Below, in pieces: positions 1 through 10,095 of a stretch of DNA of 64,000 nt (position 1 is the stretch's first letter; every line of letters starts with the position of its first letter). Source of the stretch: CAIKBL01 sp050247235 (GTDB lineage Bacteria > Pseudomonadota > Gammaproteobacteria > Ga0077536); the NCBI GenBank assembly GCA_050247235.1, contig JBFWUN010000007.1, forward strand, positions 1 through 64,000, written 5' to 3'. Below the pieces are notes generated by a model that did not search any database, was not told the DNA's origin, and saw only the letters and a list, made by a program, of their open reading frames with translations. Position numbers and translations under genes: made by a program.

Positions 1-1
1 C

Positions 2-2110
2 GGAGACTCGCTGGTGCTGCTGGGGCAGTGCCTCACGTACGGCGCGCAGCGCCCGCACGTCCCGGTGATCGAGATCGTTGCGGCGCTGCTGTCGGCACTG
101 CCGGACGGCGCGCCGGGGGCGGATTTTCCCGGGCGCCACTACCTCGAAGCGCTGTGCGGTGAACCCGCTGCCGCGGCGCGCGTGAAGGACATGGACCCGG
201 CGACGTTGCGCGGTCGCACGCGCCAGGCGTTCATCGACGGCGTGCGCAGCGCCGCCGAGTCACGACCCGTGGCGGTGATCGTCGAGGATCTGCACTGGGC
301 GGATCCGAGTTCGCTCGAGTACCTCGGGGCGCTTGCCGGCGGGCTTGCGGACACACGCGGAGTGCTCGTCGCCTCGTTCAGACCGGGCGTCGAGCCCCCG
401 TGGCCGGTGGCGGCGCGGCTTGCGCGCGTGACCCTTGGCCCGCTATCGGCGGCCGCGGCGCGCGCGATGCTCGCGCACCTGCTCGTCGAGCAGCCCGCGG
501 AGGCAATCCGTGAGCAGGTTCTCGCCCGGGCGGAAGGCAACCCGTTCTTCCTGGAGGAACTCGCGCGAGTGGCCACCTCCACCGGCGTCGATGTTCCCGG
601 GGACGTGTTCGACGTGCTCGCCGCGCGCATCGACCGGCTCGCGCCGATCGACAAGCAGTGGCTGCGTGCGGCGGCCGTCGTCGGTCGCGACTTCCGTCTC
701 GACCTGCTGGAGGAGATTGCAGGGGGGGCACGTGACACGCTCGCGCGCCTGCAGCCACTCGTTGCACTCGGCTTCCTGGAACCGACGGCGACGCCGCGCA
801 CGTATCGGTTCGTCCACGCGCTGACCCAGGAAGTTGCCTACCGCGGGATGCTCGGGGTCGAACGCCGCGCGTTGCATTCGGCGATCGCCGAGCGGCTCGC
901 CGCCACGGCGGTGGATGCCGACGACCATTGCGAGGACATCGCACGACATCACCTCGCGGGTGCGCGGCCGGGGGACGCGTTGCCGGCACTGGAGGCAGCC
1001 ACGGCGAAGGCGCTTCGGCAGCACGCGCTCGACGCCGCGCACGGGCACCTGTCCGATGCCATGCGGCTGTACGAGGCGGAGCCGATGGTGCCCGAACGAC
1101 TGGTCCGCTGCGTGACGTTCCTGCTCCACGCGTTTCCGATCTTCCATTTCCTGCACCGTCATCACGAGTATGCCGCGCTCATCGAACGGTATGCGCCCGC
1201 GGTCGAGGCGCTGCACCTGCCCGCGCTCGAGGGGCCCTTCAGGGCCCAGCGCGGACACCGCTTCTGGGTCCAGGCGCGCGCGCAGCACGCGGACGTGGAA
1301 CTGCAGCGTGCGATCGCGCTGTGCGACGAGGCGGGCGATCCGGTCAATGCCGCGCACGCCGCGTTCCTGCTTTGCTGGCTGTATGCCAATACCGGGCACT
1401 GCGCGGAAGGCGTCGCGTACGGGGAGCGTGGCCTGCGTTATCTCGCGAAAGTGCCGGTTCCGCTGCTGCTGACCTACACCCATGTCGGATTGCTGCTGTC
1501 GACGCTCATGCGGGGATGGTTCGACGATGCGGACCGGCACGGCCGGGCGGCCCGGGACATCGGGCTGGATGCGGGAGACGATGGCCTGGCCTCGTTTGGT
1601 GGCGGTTTCCTGGCCTGGGTGCTCTACGAAAAGGGCGACTTCACGGGGGCCGTCGCCGAGGCGCAGCGCGCGTTCGACATCGCGCCGACCGACTACTTCC
1701 GCGGGTGGGCCGCCGCGTGGCTGACCGCTGCCCGGATCCGGGCCGGCGACCCGGCGGCAGACATCGCGGTCCTCGAGCACGCGACGGCAATGGCCCGTGC
1801 CGCGGGGCATATCTTCGGTTGGACCCTGATCGCGTTCCTGTGCGGCGAGGCCAAGGCCTGCATGGGCGACTATCCAGGCGCCGAGCACGCGCTCACGGCA
1901 CTGGACGAAGAAGCACGCAGCATGCCGTATCCGTTCGTCAGCGCCGGCACCCTGCTGGTCCGCGGTGAATGCGCGCTCAGAACCGGTCGGGCGCAAGAAG
2001 CGCTCGAGTTCTTTAAACGGGCGGAGCACGAGTACGCTGCGATCGACTGCGCGCACCGCGCGGCGCAGGCGCGCACGGGCGTCGCGCGCGCGATGGATAC
2101 GCTCGGCTGA
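2..2110 (+). CDS. AAA ATPase/TPR regulatory protein (5' end outside window)
   Basis: The reading frame is open from the first bases of the window, so the N-terminus, including any Walker A loop, is missing. Near residue 90 of the visible part lies a Walker B-like segment, VIVEDLHWADPSS, typical of the large STAND/AAA_16 ATPase modules found in adenylate-cyclase-like and LuxR-like regulators. A winged-helix-like stretch follows, and from about residue 380 to the end the protein is alpha-helical and Ala/Leu-rich with TPR-like spacing. Such proteins often carry an N-terminal class III nucleotide cyclase or kinase domain, but that part is not in the window, so the output activity is unknown. It converges with the phosphatase gene that follows, across a 74-base gap. 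Confidence 0.75.
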   Translation, partial: GDSLVLLGQCLTYGAQRPHVPVIEIVAALLSALPDGAPGADFPGRHYLEALCGEPAAAARVKDMDPATLRGRTRQAFIDGVRSAAESRPVAVIVEDLHWADPSSLEYLGALAGGLADTRGVLVASFRPGVEPPWPVAARLARVTLGPLSAAAARAMLAHLLVEQPAEAIREQVLARAEGNPFFLEELARVATSTGVDVPGDVFDVLAARIDRLAPIDKQWLRAAAVVGRDFRLDLLEEIAGGARDTLARLQPLVALGFLEPTATPRTYRFVHALTQEVAYRGMLGVERRALHSAIAERLAATAVDADDHCEDIARHHLAGARPGDALPALEAATAKALRQHALDAAHGHLSDAMRLYEAEPMVPERLVRCVTFLLHAFPIFHFLHRHHEYAALIERYAPAVEALHLPALEGPFRAQRGHRFWVQARAQHADVELQRAIALCDEAGDPVNAAHAAFLLCWLYANTGHCAEGVAYGERGLRYLAKVPVPLLLTYTHVGLLLSTLMRGWFDDADRHGRAARDIGLDAGDDGLASFGGGFLAWVLYEKGDFTGAVAEAQRAFDIAPTDYFRGWAAAWLTAARIRAGDPAADIAVLEHATAMARAAGHIFGWTLIAFLCGEAKACMGDYPGAEHALTALDEEARSMPYPFVSAGTLLVRGECALRTGRAQEALEFFKRAEHEYAAIDCAHRAAQARTGVARAMDTLG

Positions 2111-2184
2111 AGTCCTCGCGACGCCGCGCAGTCAGTCGGGCGTGAATGAAGGCGCGCAGCCGGCGTTGCAGGCCGGCGGTCGAC

Positions 2185-2793
2185 TCACACGGCCGCCGAG
2201 GTCCCCGTCTCGAACGCCAGGTGCTCGGTGCACCCGAGCCGCGTAACCCGCCACGGCGGCGTGGCGTCCACCAATGTCACCGACGTGTTGGCGACGACGA
2301 GATCCGGCGCGATGGCGAATCCGCTCGCGTCGAGCCGCCTCTCCAGCAGCGAACGCAGCACCAGCCCGTGCGTGACGACCGCGATATCGCCCGTGCGATC
2401 GGCGGCATGGGCGAGCAGTTCGTCCCAGGCCCGGTCGACGCGCGCGTGGAACGTTGCCCAGGACTCGCCGTTCGGCGGCGCGTAATCGGATGCGAAGGGA
2501 TCCAGCGCACCGAGCGACGCGTACGCGCGGCCGCGCAGGTCCCCGAAGTTGCGCTCGCGCAGTGACGGGGATTCGATCAGCGGCGCGCCGGTGGCGGCGA
2601 TGATCGCGTCCGCGGTCATCCGCGCGCGCCGGTAATCACTGCACAGCACGAGCGCGAGCGGATTCGCGACAAGGCGGCGCGCGAGGCGTTCCGCTTGTGC
2701 GAGGCCGGTCGGACCGAGCGGCGTGTCCGGGAACTGGATTACGCGACCGGCGTTGAACTCGGTTTCGCCGTGGCGGATGAGCAGCAGGGCCAT
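2185..2793 (-). CDS. Histidine phosphatase family protein
   Basis: A 202-residue protein of the phosphoglycerate mutase/histidine phosphatase superfamily. The catalytic RHG motif is at residues 7-9 (His8 would take the phosphate), a candidate general acid is Glu80, and the second active-site histidine is His142 in VVTHGLVLRS. The motif GESWATF around residues 109-115 is usual for the family. The size fits small cytosolic phosphatases such as GpmB or CobC. The substrate cannot be read from sequence: no cobalamin genes are nearby, so CobC is not supported. The start is an ATG; the gene reads leftward and converges with the AAA/TPR gene. Confidence 0.85.
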   Translation of the reverse strand: MALLLIRHGETEFNAGRVIQFPDTPLGPTGLAQAERLARRLVANPLALVLCSDYRRARMTADAIIAATGAPLIESPSLRERNFGDLRGRAYASLGALDPFASDYAPPNGESWATFHARVDRAWDELLAHAADRTGDIAVVTHGLVLRSLLERRLDASGFAIAPDLVVANTSVTLVDATPPWRVTRLGCTEHLAFETGTSAAV

Positions 2794-2824
2794 GGCGTTA
2801 CTGTACCCGAGGCGCCGCGCGCGG

Positions 2825-3793
2825 TCAGCCGAACCGGCGTGCCCGATCGTGCGGGGCGTCGAAATCCACGCGGTACGCGACCGGGACGATGCCGAGCGGG
2901 TTTACTTTCCGCTGGCTGAAATAGTAATGCCGTCGGATGTGCTCGAAATCGGTGGTCGTGCGGAACGCCGACTGCTGGTACAGGTCGCGCGTGTAGCCCC
3001 ACAGGTTCGGAAACTCCACCAGCCGCTGGCGCATGCACTTGAAGTGGCTGTGATACACCAGGTCGAACCGCGCGAGCGTGGGATAGAGCCGGATGTCGGC
3101 TTCGGTCAACACATCGCCGGCGAGGTATCGCTGCCGTGCGAGCCGGCCCTCCAGCCAGTCGAGCGTGTCGAACAGCTGCGCAACCGCCTCGTCGTAGGCG
3201 TCCTGCGTCGCCGCGAACCCGCAGCGGTACACGCCGTTGTTCAGCGTGTGGTAGATGCGATCGTTGACGGCATCGATCTCGGGACGCAGTGCTGCCGGGT
3301 AATAGTCGCCGGCGCGCGCACCCCGCGTGTCGAACGCGCCGTTCAGCATGCGGAGGATCTCCGCCGACTCGTTGTTGACGATCGTGCCCGTGTGGCGATC
3401 CCACAGCACCGGCACCGTGACGCGCCCCGTGTAGTGCGGATCCGCGTGACGATACACGTCGTGCAGCGCGCGCGCGCCGTGGATCGGATCCGGGACCACG
3501 CCCGGACCGGGCTCGAACGTCCAGCCCTGATCGAGCATCGCCCAGTGCACGACGGACACGGTGATCATCGACTCCAATCCCTTCAGCGCACGCATGATCA
3601 GCGTGCGATGCGCCCACGGGCACGCCAGTGACACGTACAGGTGATACCGCCCGGCCTCCGCGGCGTAGCCGTCTTCGCGTCCGTCCGCCGTGACGCGCCG
3701 GCGAAACGTCGACGGGGGGCGCTGGAAACGGCCGAGTTCGAGCCGCGCGAGCTGTTCGTCAACATGCCAGGTGCCATCGATCATGTGTCCCAT
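2825..3793 (-). CDS. Glutathione S-transferase family, glutathionyl-hydroquinone reductase-like (YqjG/Xi class)
   Basis: A 322-residue protein. The N-terminal thioredoxin-fold part holds the catalytic cysteine Cys58 in LACPWAHRT, the signature of Xi-class enzymes that reduce glutathionyl-hydroquinones. The C-terminal half is helical, with EADIRLYPTLARFD as in GST C-terminal domains, and the length matches the family (about 320-330). The reading frame extends upstream, but the ATG at 3793 is preceded by GAGGAGAT at good spacing, and translation from there begins directly with the family N-terminus. It lies 28 bases beyond the permease stop on the same strand and is probably co-transcribed. A role in quinone or xenobiotic detoxification is inferred from family. 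Confidence 0.88.
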   Translation of the reverse strand: MGHMIDGTWHVDEQLARLELGRFQRPPSTFRRRVTADGREDGYAAEAGRYHLYVSLACPWAHRTLIMRALKGLESMITVSVVHWAMLDQGWTFEPGPGVVPDPIHGARALHDVYRHADPHYTGRVTVPVLWDRHTGTIVNNESAEILRMLNGAFDTRGARAGDYYPAALRPEIDAVNDRIYHTLNNGVYRCGFAATQDAYDEAVAQLFDTLDWLEGRLARQRYLAGDVLTEADIRLYPTLARFDLVYHSHFKCMRQRLVEFPNLWGYTRDLYQQSAFRTTTDFEHIRRHYYFSQRKVNPLGIVPVAYRVDFDAPHDRARRFG

Positions 3794-3821
3794 CGCGATC
3801 TCCTCGTGCGTCTGGTGGAGG

Positions 3822-6335
3822 CTACGACCAGTCGCGCAGCACCTGCGCCACCGGCTGTCGCCACGTGGTGATGACCGCCCGCAACCCGGCGAGCCACACC
3901 GCGAGCGTGCCGAGCGCCGCGCCGGCCGCGAGCAGCGCCGGGTTGAACGTGTACTCGATGTGCATGACCCGCGTGGCGAGCAGCCACGCGGCGGCGCTCG
4001 CACCGAGCGCGCCGGCCGCGCCCGCGAGCGACCCCAGGGTCACGAACTCGACGCTGGTGATGCCGAGGATCCGTCCCCGCGTCGCGCCGAGCGTCTTCAT
4101 GACAGTGGCATCGTGCAGCCGTTCCCCGTGCGTGGCCTGCACCGCGGCAAACACGACGACGAGCCCGGCCGCCAACGTGAAATAGAACACGAACTCGATC
4201 GCGGCGAGTGCCCTGTCCATCACTGCGCGCACCTGGTCGAGCAAGGCCATCACGTCGATGATCGTCACGCTCGGGAAACGAGCCGCGAGCTGCTGCAGCA
4301 CGTCGTGCCGACGCGCGGGCAGTTTGAAGCTCGTGATCCAGGTGGCCGGGTGCTGGGCGAGCAGCGCCGGCGGGGCGACGACGAAGAAGTTCGCCTCCAT
4401 CGTCTCCCAGTTCACCGACCGCAGGCTCGTGACTTCGCCGGACAGTTCGCGATCCGCGACCCGGTACGTGATCGTGTCCCCGAGCCGGATCCCGAGTGTC
4501 TCGGCGATCTCGACTTCGAAGGAAAACTGCTCCGGCGGGTCGCCGGCGGTCCAGAACTCGCCGGCGACGAGCCGGTTGTCCGCCTTCAGCGACTCCGCGG
4601 CTGACAGGTTGAACTCGCGATCGGCGAGCCGGCGTGCGCGCGGGTCGGCATAGGCATCCGGGTCCACCGGACGGTCGTTGATCGCGACGAGGCGCGCACG
4701 GACCATCGAGTAGATGCCGCCGCCGCGGATTCCGTGTCCGTCCAGAAACGCGTCGAGCGCGGGCACGTCCGCCGGTTCGATGTTGATCAGGAACTGGTCC
4801 GGCGCGTCCGGCGGCAGGCTCCGGGTCCAGCCGGCCACGAGGTCGGTGCGCACCAGGCCAAGCAGCACCAGTGCCATGATGCCGAGCCCGAGTGCGCAGA
4901 CCTGCAGGCTGGCGAGCCCGGGCCGCCGTGTCAGGTTGGTGACCCCGGCGAGCCACCAGCGACCGCCCGCGCGGCGCAGCGTCTGCACGAACATCAGCGC
5001 GAGCCGCCCCACCACGAACAGCGCGACGAGGCAACCGGCGAGCCCGCCCAGGGTCATCCACGTGACTTTCGGATCCCCTGCCCCCCACGGCGCCAGCAGC
5101 CCCACCGCGGCGAGCGCCCCGCCGGCGATGACCCCGGGACGGGGCGCTGTCCACGGCAGGTCCCGCCGCAGCACGCGTGCCGGTGGCACCTCGCGCAGGG
5201 CGAGCAGCAGCGGCAGCGCGAACCCGGCGAGCGCCAGTGTGCCGCTTACCATTCCGCGGATCGCGGGCAGCCACGACGCCCGCGGCAACTCGCCCCGCAG
5301 CCAGCCGCTCAGGGCGTGCGCAAGACCAGTCTCGAAACCGCGGCCGAGTGCCGCGCCGAGAATGCCGGCGGCCACGCCGAGGAACAGGATCTCCAGGGTG
5401 TAGTGCCAGCCGATCAGCGCGCGCGTCGCGCCGAGCGTGCGCCACACCGCGATGGCGTCCACCTGCTCGCGCGCGAAGCTGTGCGCCGCCACCAGGATGG
5501 CAAGTCCGGCCAGGGTGGTGGCGACGAGCGCTGCGAGGCCAAGGAACTGCTCGGCGTGTTCGAGCGCTGAACGGACTTCGGGGCGCGCCTCGGCCGGGCG
5601 CACGAGGCGGATACCGTCGCGCCCGGTCGTCCCCGACACGGTTTCCGCGTATCCGCCGATCGAGGCTTCGTCACCGGCGACCAGCAGGCTGTACTGCACG
5701 CGGCTGCCGGGCAGCACCAGGCCCGTGGACGGGACGTCGTCCAGGTGCATCATCACGCGCGGGGCGATGGAGAACAGGTCGCCCGCGCGGTCCGGTTCCA
5801 CCTGCAGGACCTGTCCGATCACGAATTCGGCGGTGCCCACCTTGAGCCGCGCGCCGACCTGCGTATTCAACTGCGACAGCAGGCGAGCTTCCGCCCACAC
5901 CTGTCCGCGCGGGGGGCCGGCCGTCACCACGCGGCCCGGCGCGAACGGCGCCGTTGCCACGCGCAGCGCGCCCCGCAGCGGGTAACCGTCGCCGACCGCC
6001 TTGAGTTCGATCATCTGGAGCCCGCCTGCGTGGCCGACCATGCTGCGCATCGCGAGCTGTTCGCTCGTCGCGAGCCCTGCCGCGCGGGCGTCCCGGCGAT
6101 ACGCGATCGGCAGCGGCCGGCTCGCGGAGAGCGCGAGATCCGCGGCCAGCAGGCTGCTTGCCTGCGCCGTCAGCGCCCGCTGCACACGATCGGTGAACGT
6201 GCCGACGGCAGTCATGCTCGCCACCGCGATCACCAGTGCCAGCGCGACGACGAACAGGTGGGCGTTGCGCAGATCGCGCCGCAGCGCCCGCGCGCTGCGG
6301 CGTGCAACCCGCATCAGGTCCCCGCGCTCAGCCAT
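3822..6335 (-). CDS. ybbP: FtsX-family ABC transporter permease (YbbP-like)
   Basis: An 837-residue integral membrane protein with the FtsX/MacB permease layout: one N-terminal membrane helix (about residues 25-45), a periplasmic segment, a first block of three helices, a second periplasmic segment, and a final block of helices up to the C-terminus (ends VAQVLRDWS). Length and position beside an ABC ATPase and tesA match E. coli ybbP. The ATG at 6335 overlaps the ATPase stop by 8 bases, indicating translational coupling; the frame continues 13 codons upstream, inside the ATPase gene. Family members of this type act with YbbA-type ATPases in envelope transport or mechanotransmission. The substrate is unknown. 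Confidence 0.9.
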   Translation of the reverse strand: MAERGDLMRVARRSARALRRDLRNAHLFVVALALVIAVASMTAVGTFTDRVQRALTAQASSLLAADLALSASRPLPIAYRRDARAAGLATSEQLAMRSMVGHAGGLQMIELKAVGDGYPLRGALRVATAPFAPGRVVTAGPPRGQVWAEARLLSQLNTQVGARLKVGTAEFVIGQVLQVEPDRAGDLFSIAPRVMMHLDDVPSTGLVLPGSRVQYSLLVAGDEASIGGYAETVSGTTGRDGIRLVRPAEARPEVRSALEHAEQFLGLAALVATTLAGLAILVAAHSFAREQVDAIAVWRTLGATRALIGWHYTLEILFLGVAAGILGAALGRGFETGLAHALSGWLRGELPRASWLPAIRGMVSGTLALAGFALPLLLALREVPPARVLRRDLPWTAPRPGVIAGGALAAVGLLAPWGAGDPKVTWMTLGGLAGCLVALFVVGRLALMFVQTLRRAGGRWWLAGVTNLTRRPGLASLQVCALGLGIMALVLLGLVRTDLVAGWTRSLPPDAPDQFLINIEPADVPALDAFLDGHGIRGGGIYSMVRARLVAINDRPVDPDAYADPRARRLADREFNLSAAESLKADNRLVAGEFWTAGDPPEQFSFEVEIAETLGIRLGDTITYRVADRELSGEVTSLRSVNWETMEANFFVVAPPALLAQHPATWITSFKLPARRHDVLQQLAARFPSVTIIDVMALLDQVRAVMDRALAAIEFVFYFTLAAGLVVVFAAVQATHGERLHDATVMKTLGATRGRILGITSVEFVTLGSLAGAAGALGASAAAWLLATRVMHIEYTFNPALLAAGAALGTLAVWLAGLRAVITTWRQPVAQVLRDWS

Positions 6336-7005
6336 CCCGCAGAAGTCCCGCGTCGAGTTCAAGGCGTCGCGCACAGCGTGCGGCGAGCCGCGCGTCGTGC
6401 GTGACCAGCACCAGGCTGGTGCCCGCTTCCCGGTTGAGCTCGAACATCAGGTCGATCACGTGTGCGGCAGTGCCCGTATCGAGGTTGCCCGTGGGCTCGT
6501 CGGCGAACAGCAGCAGCGGCCGCGTGCAGAACGCGCGCGCCAGTGCCACCCGTTGCTGTTCTCCGCCGGACAGCTGGCGCGGCAGGTGTCCCGCCCGTGC
6601 GGCCAGGCCGACTCGCACGAGCGCGTTGCGGGCGATTTCCACGCTGTCGCCGTGGTTGGCGAGCTCGAGCGGCAGCAACACGTTTTCGAGTGCGCTCATC
6701 GTCGCGATCAGGTGAAACTGCTGGAACACGAACCCGATGCGCTCGTTGCGCAACCGGGCCCGGGCGTCTTCGTCGAGCGTGTTGAGATCCACGCCATCGA
6801 TCAGCACGCGGCCGCGGGTCGGCGAGTCGAGCCCGGCGAGCAGGCCCAGCAGCGTGGACTTGCCCGAACCCGACGCGCCCACGATCGCGCAGGTGGTGCC
6901 GCGTTCGAGCCGAAAGTTGATATCATCGAGTACCGTCAGCATGCCTTCCGGACCCGCAAATTCCTTGCTCAACTGTTCGGCAATGACCAGGCCGTTCGTC
7001 GTCAT
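6328..7005 (-). CDS. ybbA: ABC transporter ATP-binding protein (YbbA-like)
   Basis: A 225-residue ATPase of the MacB/LolD class. Walker A is GASGSGKST, the signature motif LSGGEQQRVALARAF, Walker B LLLFADEPTGNLD and the H-loop VLVTHD, all intact. The chosen ATG at 7005 begins MTTNGLVIAEQL, which fits the domain; an upstream extension of the frame would run through tesA. It is the first gene of an operon with the FtsX-like permease. Its 5' end overlaps the 5' end of the divergent tesA gene by 23 bases, so each gene's ribosome-binding site lies within or beside the other coding sequence. The ybbA/tesA divergence is also found in E. coli. Confidence 0.93.
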   Translation of the reverse strand: MTTNGLVIAEQLSKEFAGPEGMLTVLDDINFRLERGTTCAIVGASGSGKSTLLGLLAGLDSPTRGRVLIDGVDLNTLDEDARARLRNERIGFVFQQFHLIATMSALENVLLPLELANHGDSVEIARNALVRVGLAARAGHLPRQLSGGEQQRVALARAFCTRPLLLFADEPTGNLDTGTAAHVIDLMFELNREAGTSLVLVTHDARLAARCARRLELDAGLLRDG

Positions 7006-7618
7006 CCTCTGTATCCTGGCGTCCATGCACGGGGCCGTCGCGCACGCCGCGGCGCCTGCCATCCTGGTGCTGGGCGACAGTCTGAGCGCGGCGTACGGAA
7101 TCGACCCCAAGGACGGGTGGGTTGCGCTGCTGGAGGCACGTCTCGAAGCCGAAGGCTATCCGCATCGCGTCGTAAACGCGAGCATCAGCGGTGAAACCAC
7201 CAGCGGCGGTCGGCGGCGACTGCCGGACCTGCTCGCAGCCCACCGGCCCGAACTCGTCGTGATCGAACTGGGTGCCAACGACGGCCTCCGCGGCATCCCG
7301 CTGCGGGAAATCGCGCGCAATTTCGCGACGATGCTGACCGCGGTCGCGGCGGCTTCGGCGCGCGCGCTGGTCGTGCGGATGCAGCTGCCACCGAATTACG
7401 GACCCGAGTATACCGAGGGGTTCCAGGCGATTTACGATAGCCTGGACGGTGAAGACGCACCGGTCGCGCTCGCGCCGTTCCTGTTGAGCAACGTGATCCT
7501 GGAGTCCGAACTCATGCAAGCCGACGGACTGCATCCCACCGCAGCGGCCCAATCCCGGCTGCTGGACACCGTGTGGCCGAGCCTCAAGACGCAGCTCGAC
7601 GAGCCTCGCGCGCCATGA
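6983..7618 (+). CDS. tesA: Arylesterase/acyl-CoA thioesterase I, GDSL lipase
   Basis: A 211-residue periplasmic SGNH hydrolase. It has a signal peptide with hydrophobic core VVILCILAS and probable cleavage after AHA (about residue 22). Block I, VLGDSLSAAYG, carries nucleophile Ser33; the block III motif is GANDG, and block V DGLHPT holds the catalytic Asp/His. The family hydrolyses acyl-CoA, lysophospholipid and aryl esters. The start ATG at 6983 gives a standard signal peptide; upstream the frame is open only as antisense of the ATPase gene. The stop overlaps the next start as ATGA, so tesA and the Nudix gene are probably one operon. Confidence 0.93.
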   Translation: MTRPFVVILCILASMHGAVAHAAAPAILVLGDSLSAAYGIDPKDGWVALLEARLEAEGYPHRVVNASISGETTSGGRRRLPDLLAAHRPELVVIELGANDGLRGIPLREIARNFATMLTAVAAASARALVVRMQLPPNYGPEYTEGFQAIYDSLDGEDAPVALAPFLLSNVILESELMQADGLHPTAAAQSRLLDTVWPSLKTQLDEPRAP

Positions 7619-8196
7619 AGTTCTGCAGCCAGTGCGGGACCCCGAACATCCGCTGGGAAGTGCCGAGCGGCGACAACCGGCCGCGCCACGTGTGCGGGGA
7701 ATGCAACGAGATCTATTACCAGAACCCCAAGATCGTCGTAGGTTGCATCCCGGAACACGAAGACACCGTGCTGCTGTGCCGCCGGGCCATCGAACCGCGC
7801 TACGGGTACTGGACATTGCCGGCGGGTTTCATGGAGAACGACGAAACCACGCAGGAAGCCGCGGAGCGTGAAACGCTGGAGGAAGCGAACGCGCGCGTGG
7901 AACTGCTCGGGCTCTACACGGTGATGAACATCCCGCACACCAACCAGGTGTACATGATGTTCCGCTCACGCCTCCTCGATCTGGAATTCGGACCGGGCAG
8001 CGAGAGCCTGGAGGTCAAGCTGTTTCGCGAACACGAGATCCCCTGGCGCGAGCTTGCGTTCCCGACGATCGTGCATACGCTGGAACTCTACTTCCAGGAG
8101 CGCCGCGAGGCGCGCTTCGGCGTGCACATGGGCGACATCATCCGGGACAGTCACCGCGCGGTGTTCATCCCCAGGCGAGATCGCGGACGCACCTGA
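7615..8196 (+). CDS. Nudix hydrolase with N-terminal zinc ribbon
   Basis: A 193-residue protein. Two cysteine pairs (CSQC at residues 4-7 and a CGEC pair near 27-30) form a zinc-ribbon-like N-terminus as in NudC-type enzymes. The Nudix box runs from GFMENDE to RETLEEANA, with the usual glycine after the EE pair replaced by asparagine. Family members hydrolyse nucleoside diphosphates linked to another group; this short form resembles ADP-ribose/NADH pyrophosphatase-like proteins, but the substrate is not settled. The start ATG overlaps the tesA stop by 4 bases. The HIT gene follows after 29 bases. Confidence 0.88.
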   Translation: MKFCSQCGTPNIRWEVPSGDNRPRHVCGECNEIYYQNPKIVVGCIPEHEDTVLLCRRAIEPRYGYWTLPAGFMENDETTQEAAERETLEEANARVELLGLYTVMNIPHTNQVYMMFRSRLLDLEFGPGSESLEVKLFREHEIPWRELAFPTIVHTLELYFQERREARFGVHMGDIIRDSHRAVFIPRRDRGRT

Positions 8197-8225
8197 ACCC
8201 GGATCCCGACGGAGACCCTGACGAC

Positions 8226-8570
8226 ATGGCCGACAAGACGCTTTTCGAACGCATCATCGCGCGCGAGATCCCGGCGACGATCATTCACGAAGACGATCGT
8301 TGCATCGCGTTCAAGGACATCAATCCGCAGGCGCCGTTCCACGCGCTGGTGGTGCCGGTGAAGCCCATTCCGAAAGTCGGCGATGCCGGCGCGGCGGACG
8401 AGCCGCTGCTCGGACACCTGTTGACGGTCGCATCCCGGGTGGCCCGCGAAGCGGGGTACGGGGAGGCGTTTCGCCTGGCAATCAACCACGGCGCAGGGGC
8501 AGGACAGACGGTCTTCCACCTGCACGTTCACGTGCTGGCGGGTCGGCCGATGAGCTGGCCGCCGGGCTGA
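8226..8570 (+). CDS. hinT: HIT family purine nucleoside phosphoramidase (HinT)
   Basis: A 114-residue histidine-triad protein. The triad is His98-Leu-His100-Val-His102 near the C-terminus, with the conserved front half CIAFKDINPQAPFHALVVP. Length and C-terminus (GRPMSWPPG) agree with bacterial HinT, a cytosolic enzyme that cleaves P-N bonds in nucleoside 5'-phosphoramidates. It lies 29 bases after the Nudix gene in the same direction, so both may clear unusual nucleotides. It converges with rho, whose stop is 59 bases downstream. Confidence 0.92.
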   Translation: MADKTLFERIIAREIPATIIHEDDRCIAFKDINPQAPFHALVVPVKPIPKVGDAGAADEPLLGHLLTVASRVAREAGYGEAFRLAINHGAGAGQTVFHLHVHVLAGRPMSWPPG

Positions 8571-8628
8571 ACCGGCGGCGTGCGGAACGGGGCAGGCGGC
8601 GGCTTGAACAGCCGCCGGGTCGCGCGCC

Positions 8629-9885
<1,257 letters not shown>

Positions 9886-10005
9886 CGTCGTGATGGTCGT
9901 AGGTTGGGATTCGACACACGCACGGTTGCCGTGCGGTGACGCGGACGTGGTTGTTGGGGATGTAGGAAAGAGCCTAGGAAGGCTTTTTCGAGTGCTTGTG
10001 CCTGA

Positions 10006-10034
10006 ACCATAGCACGCGACCTGTGCGGCGTCCA
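10006..10034 (-). promoter_or_regulatory. Candidate sigma-70 promoter of rho
   Basis: Reading the minus strand, TGGACG (10034-10029) is followed after 17 bases by TATGGT (10011-10006) with the extended -10 element TGC directly before it. It sits just beyond the trxA terminator hairpin and leaves a transcribed leader of about 110 bases before the rho start. Confidence 0.45.
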
Positions 10035-10040
10035 GACACG

Positions 10041-10080
10041 AAAATCCCGGGTCTCCCGGCGCGTGCGCCGAGGCCCGGGA
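10041..10080 (-). terminator. Rho-independent terminator after trxA
   Basis: On the minus strand, downstream of trxA, TCCCGGG (10080-10074) pairs with CCCGGGA (10051-10045), with an inner CGGCG/CGCCG stem, and the hairpin is followed at once by TTTT (10044-10041). It separates trxA from rho and lies just upstream of the candidate rho promoter. Confidence 0.75.
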
Positions 10081-10095
10081 CACTGATTCAAAGCG

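Noticed and set aside
443..2056. Long minus-strand open frame of 537 codons opposite the AAA/TPR gene
   Set aside because: It is antisense to a gene with recognisable motifs; Arg/Gly/Pro-rich composition is the usual shadow in very GC-rich DNA.
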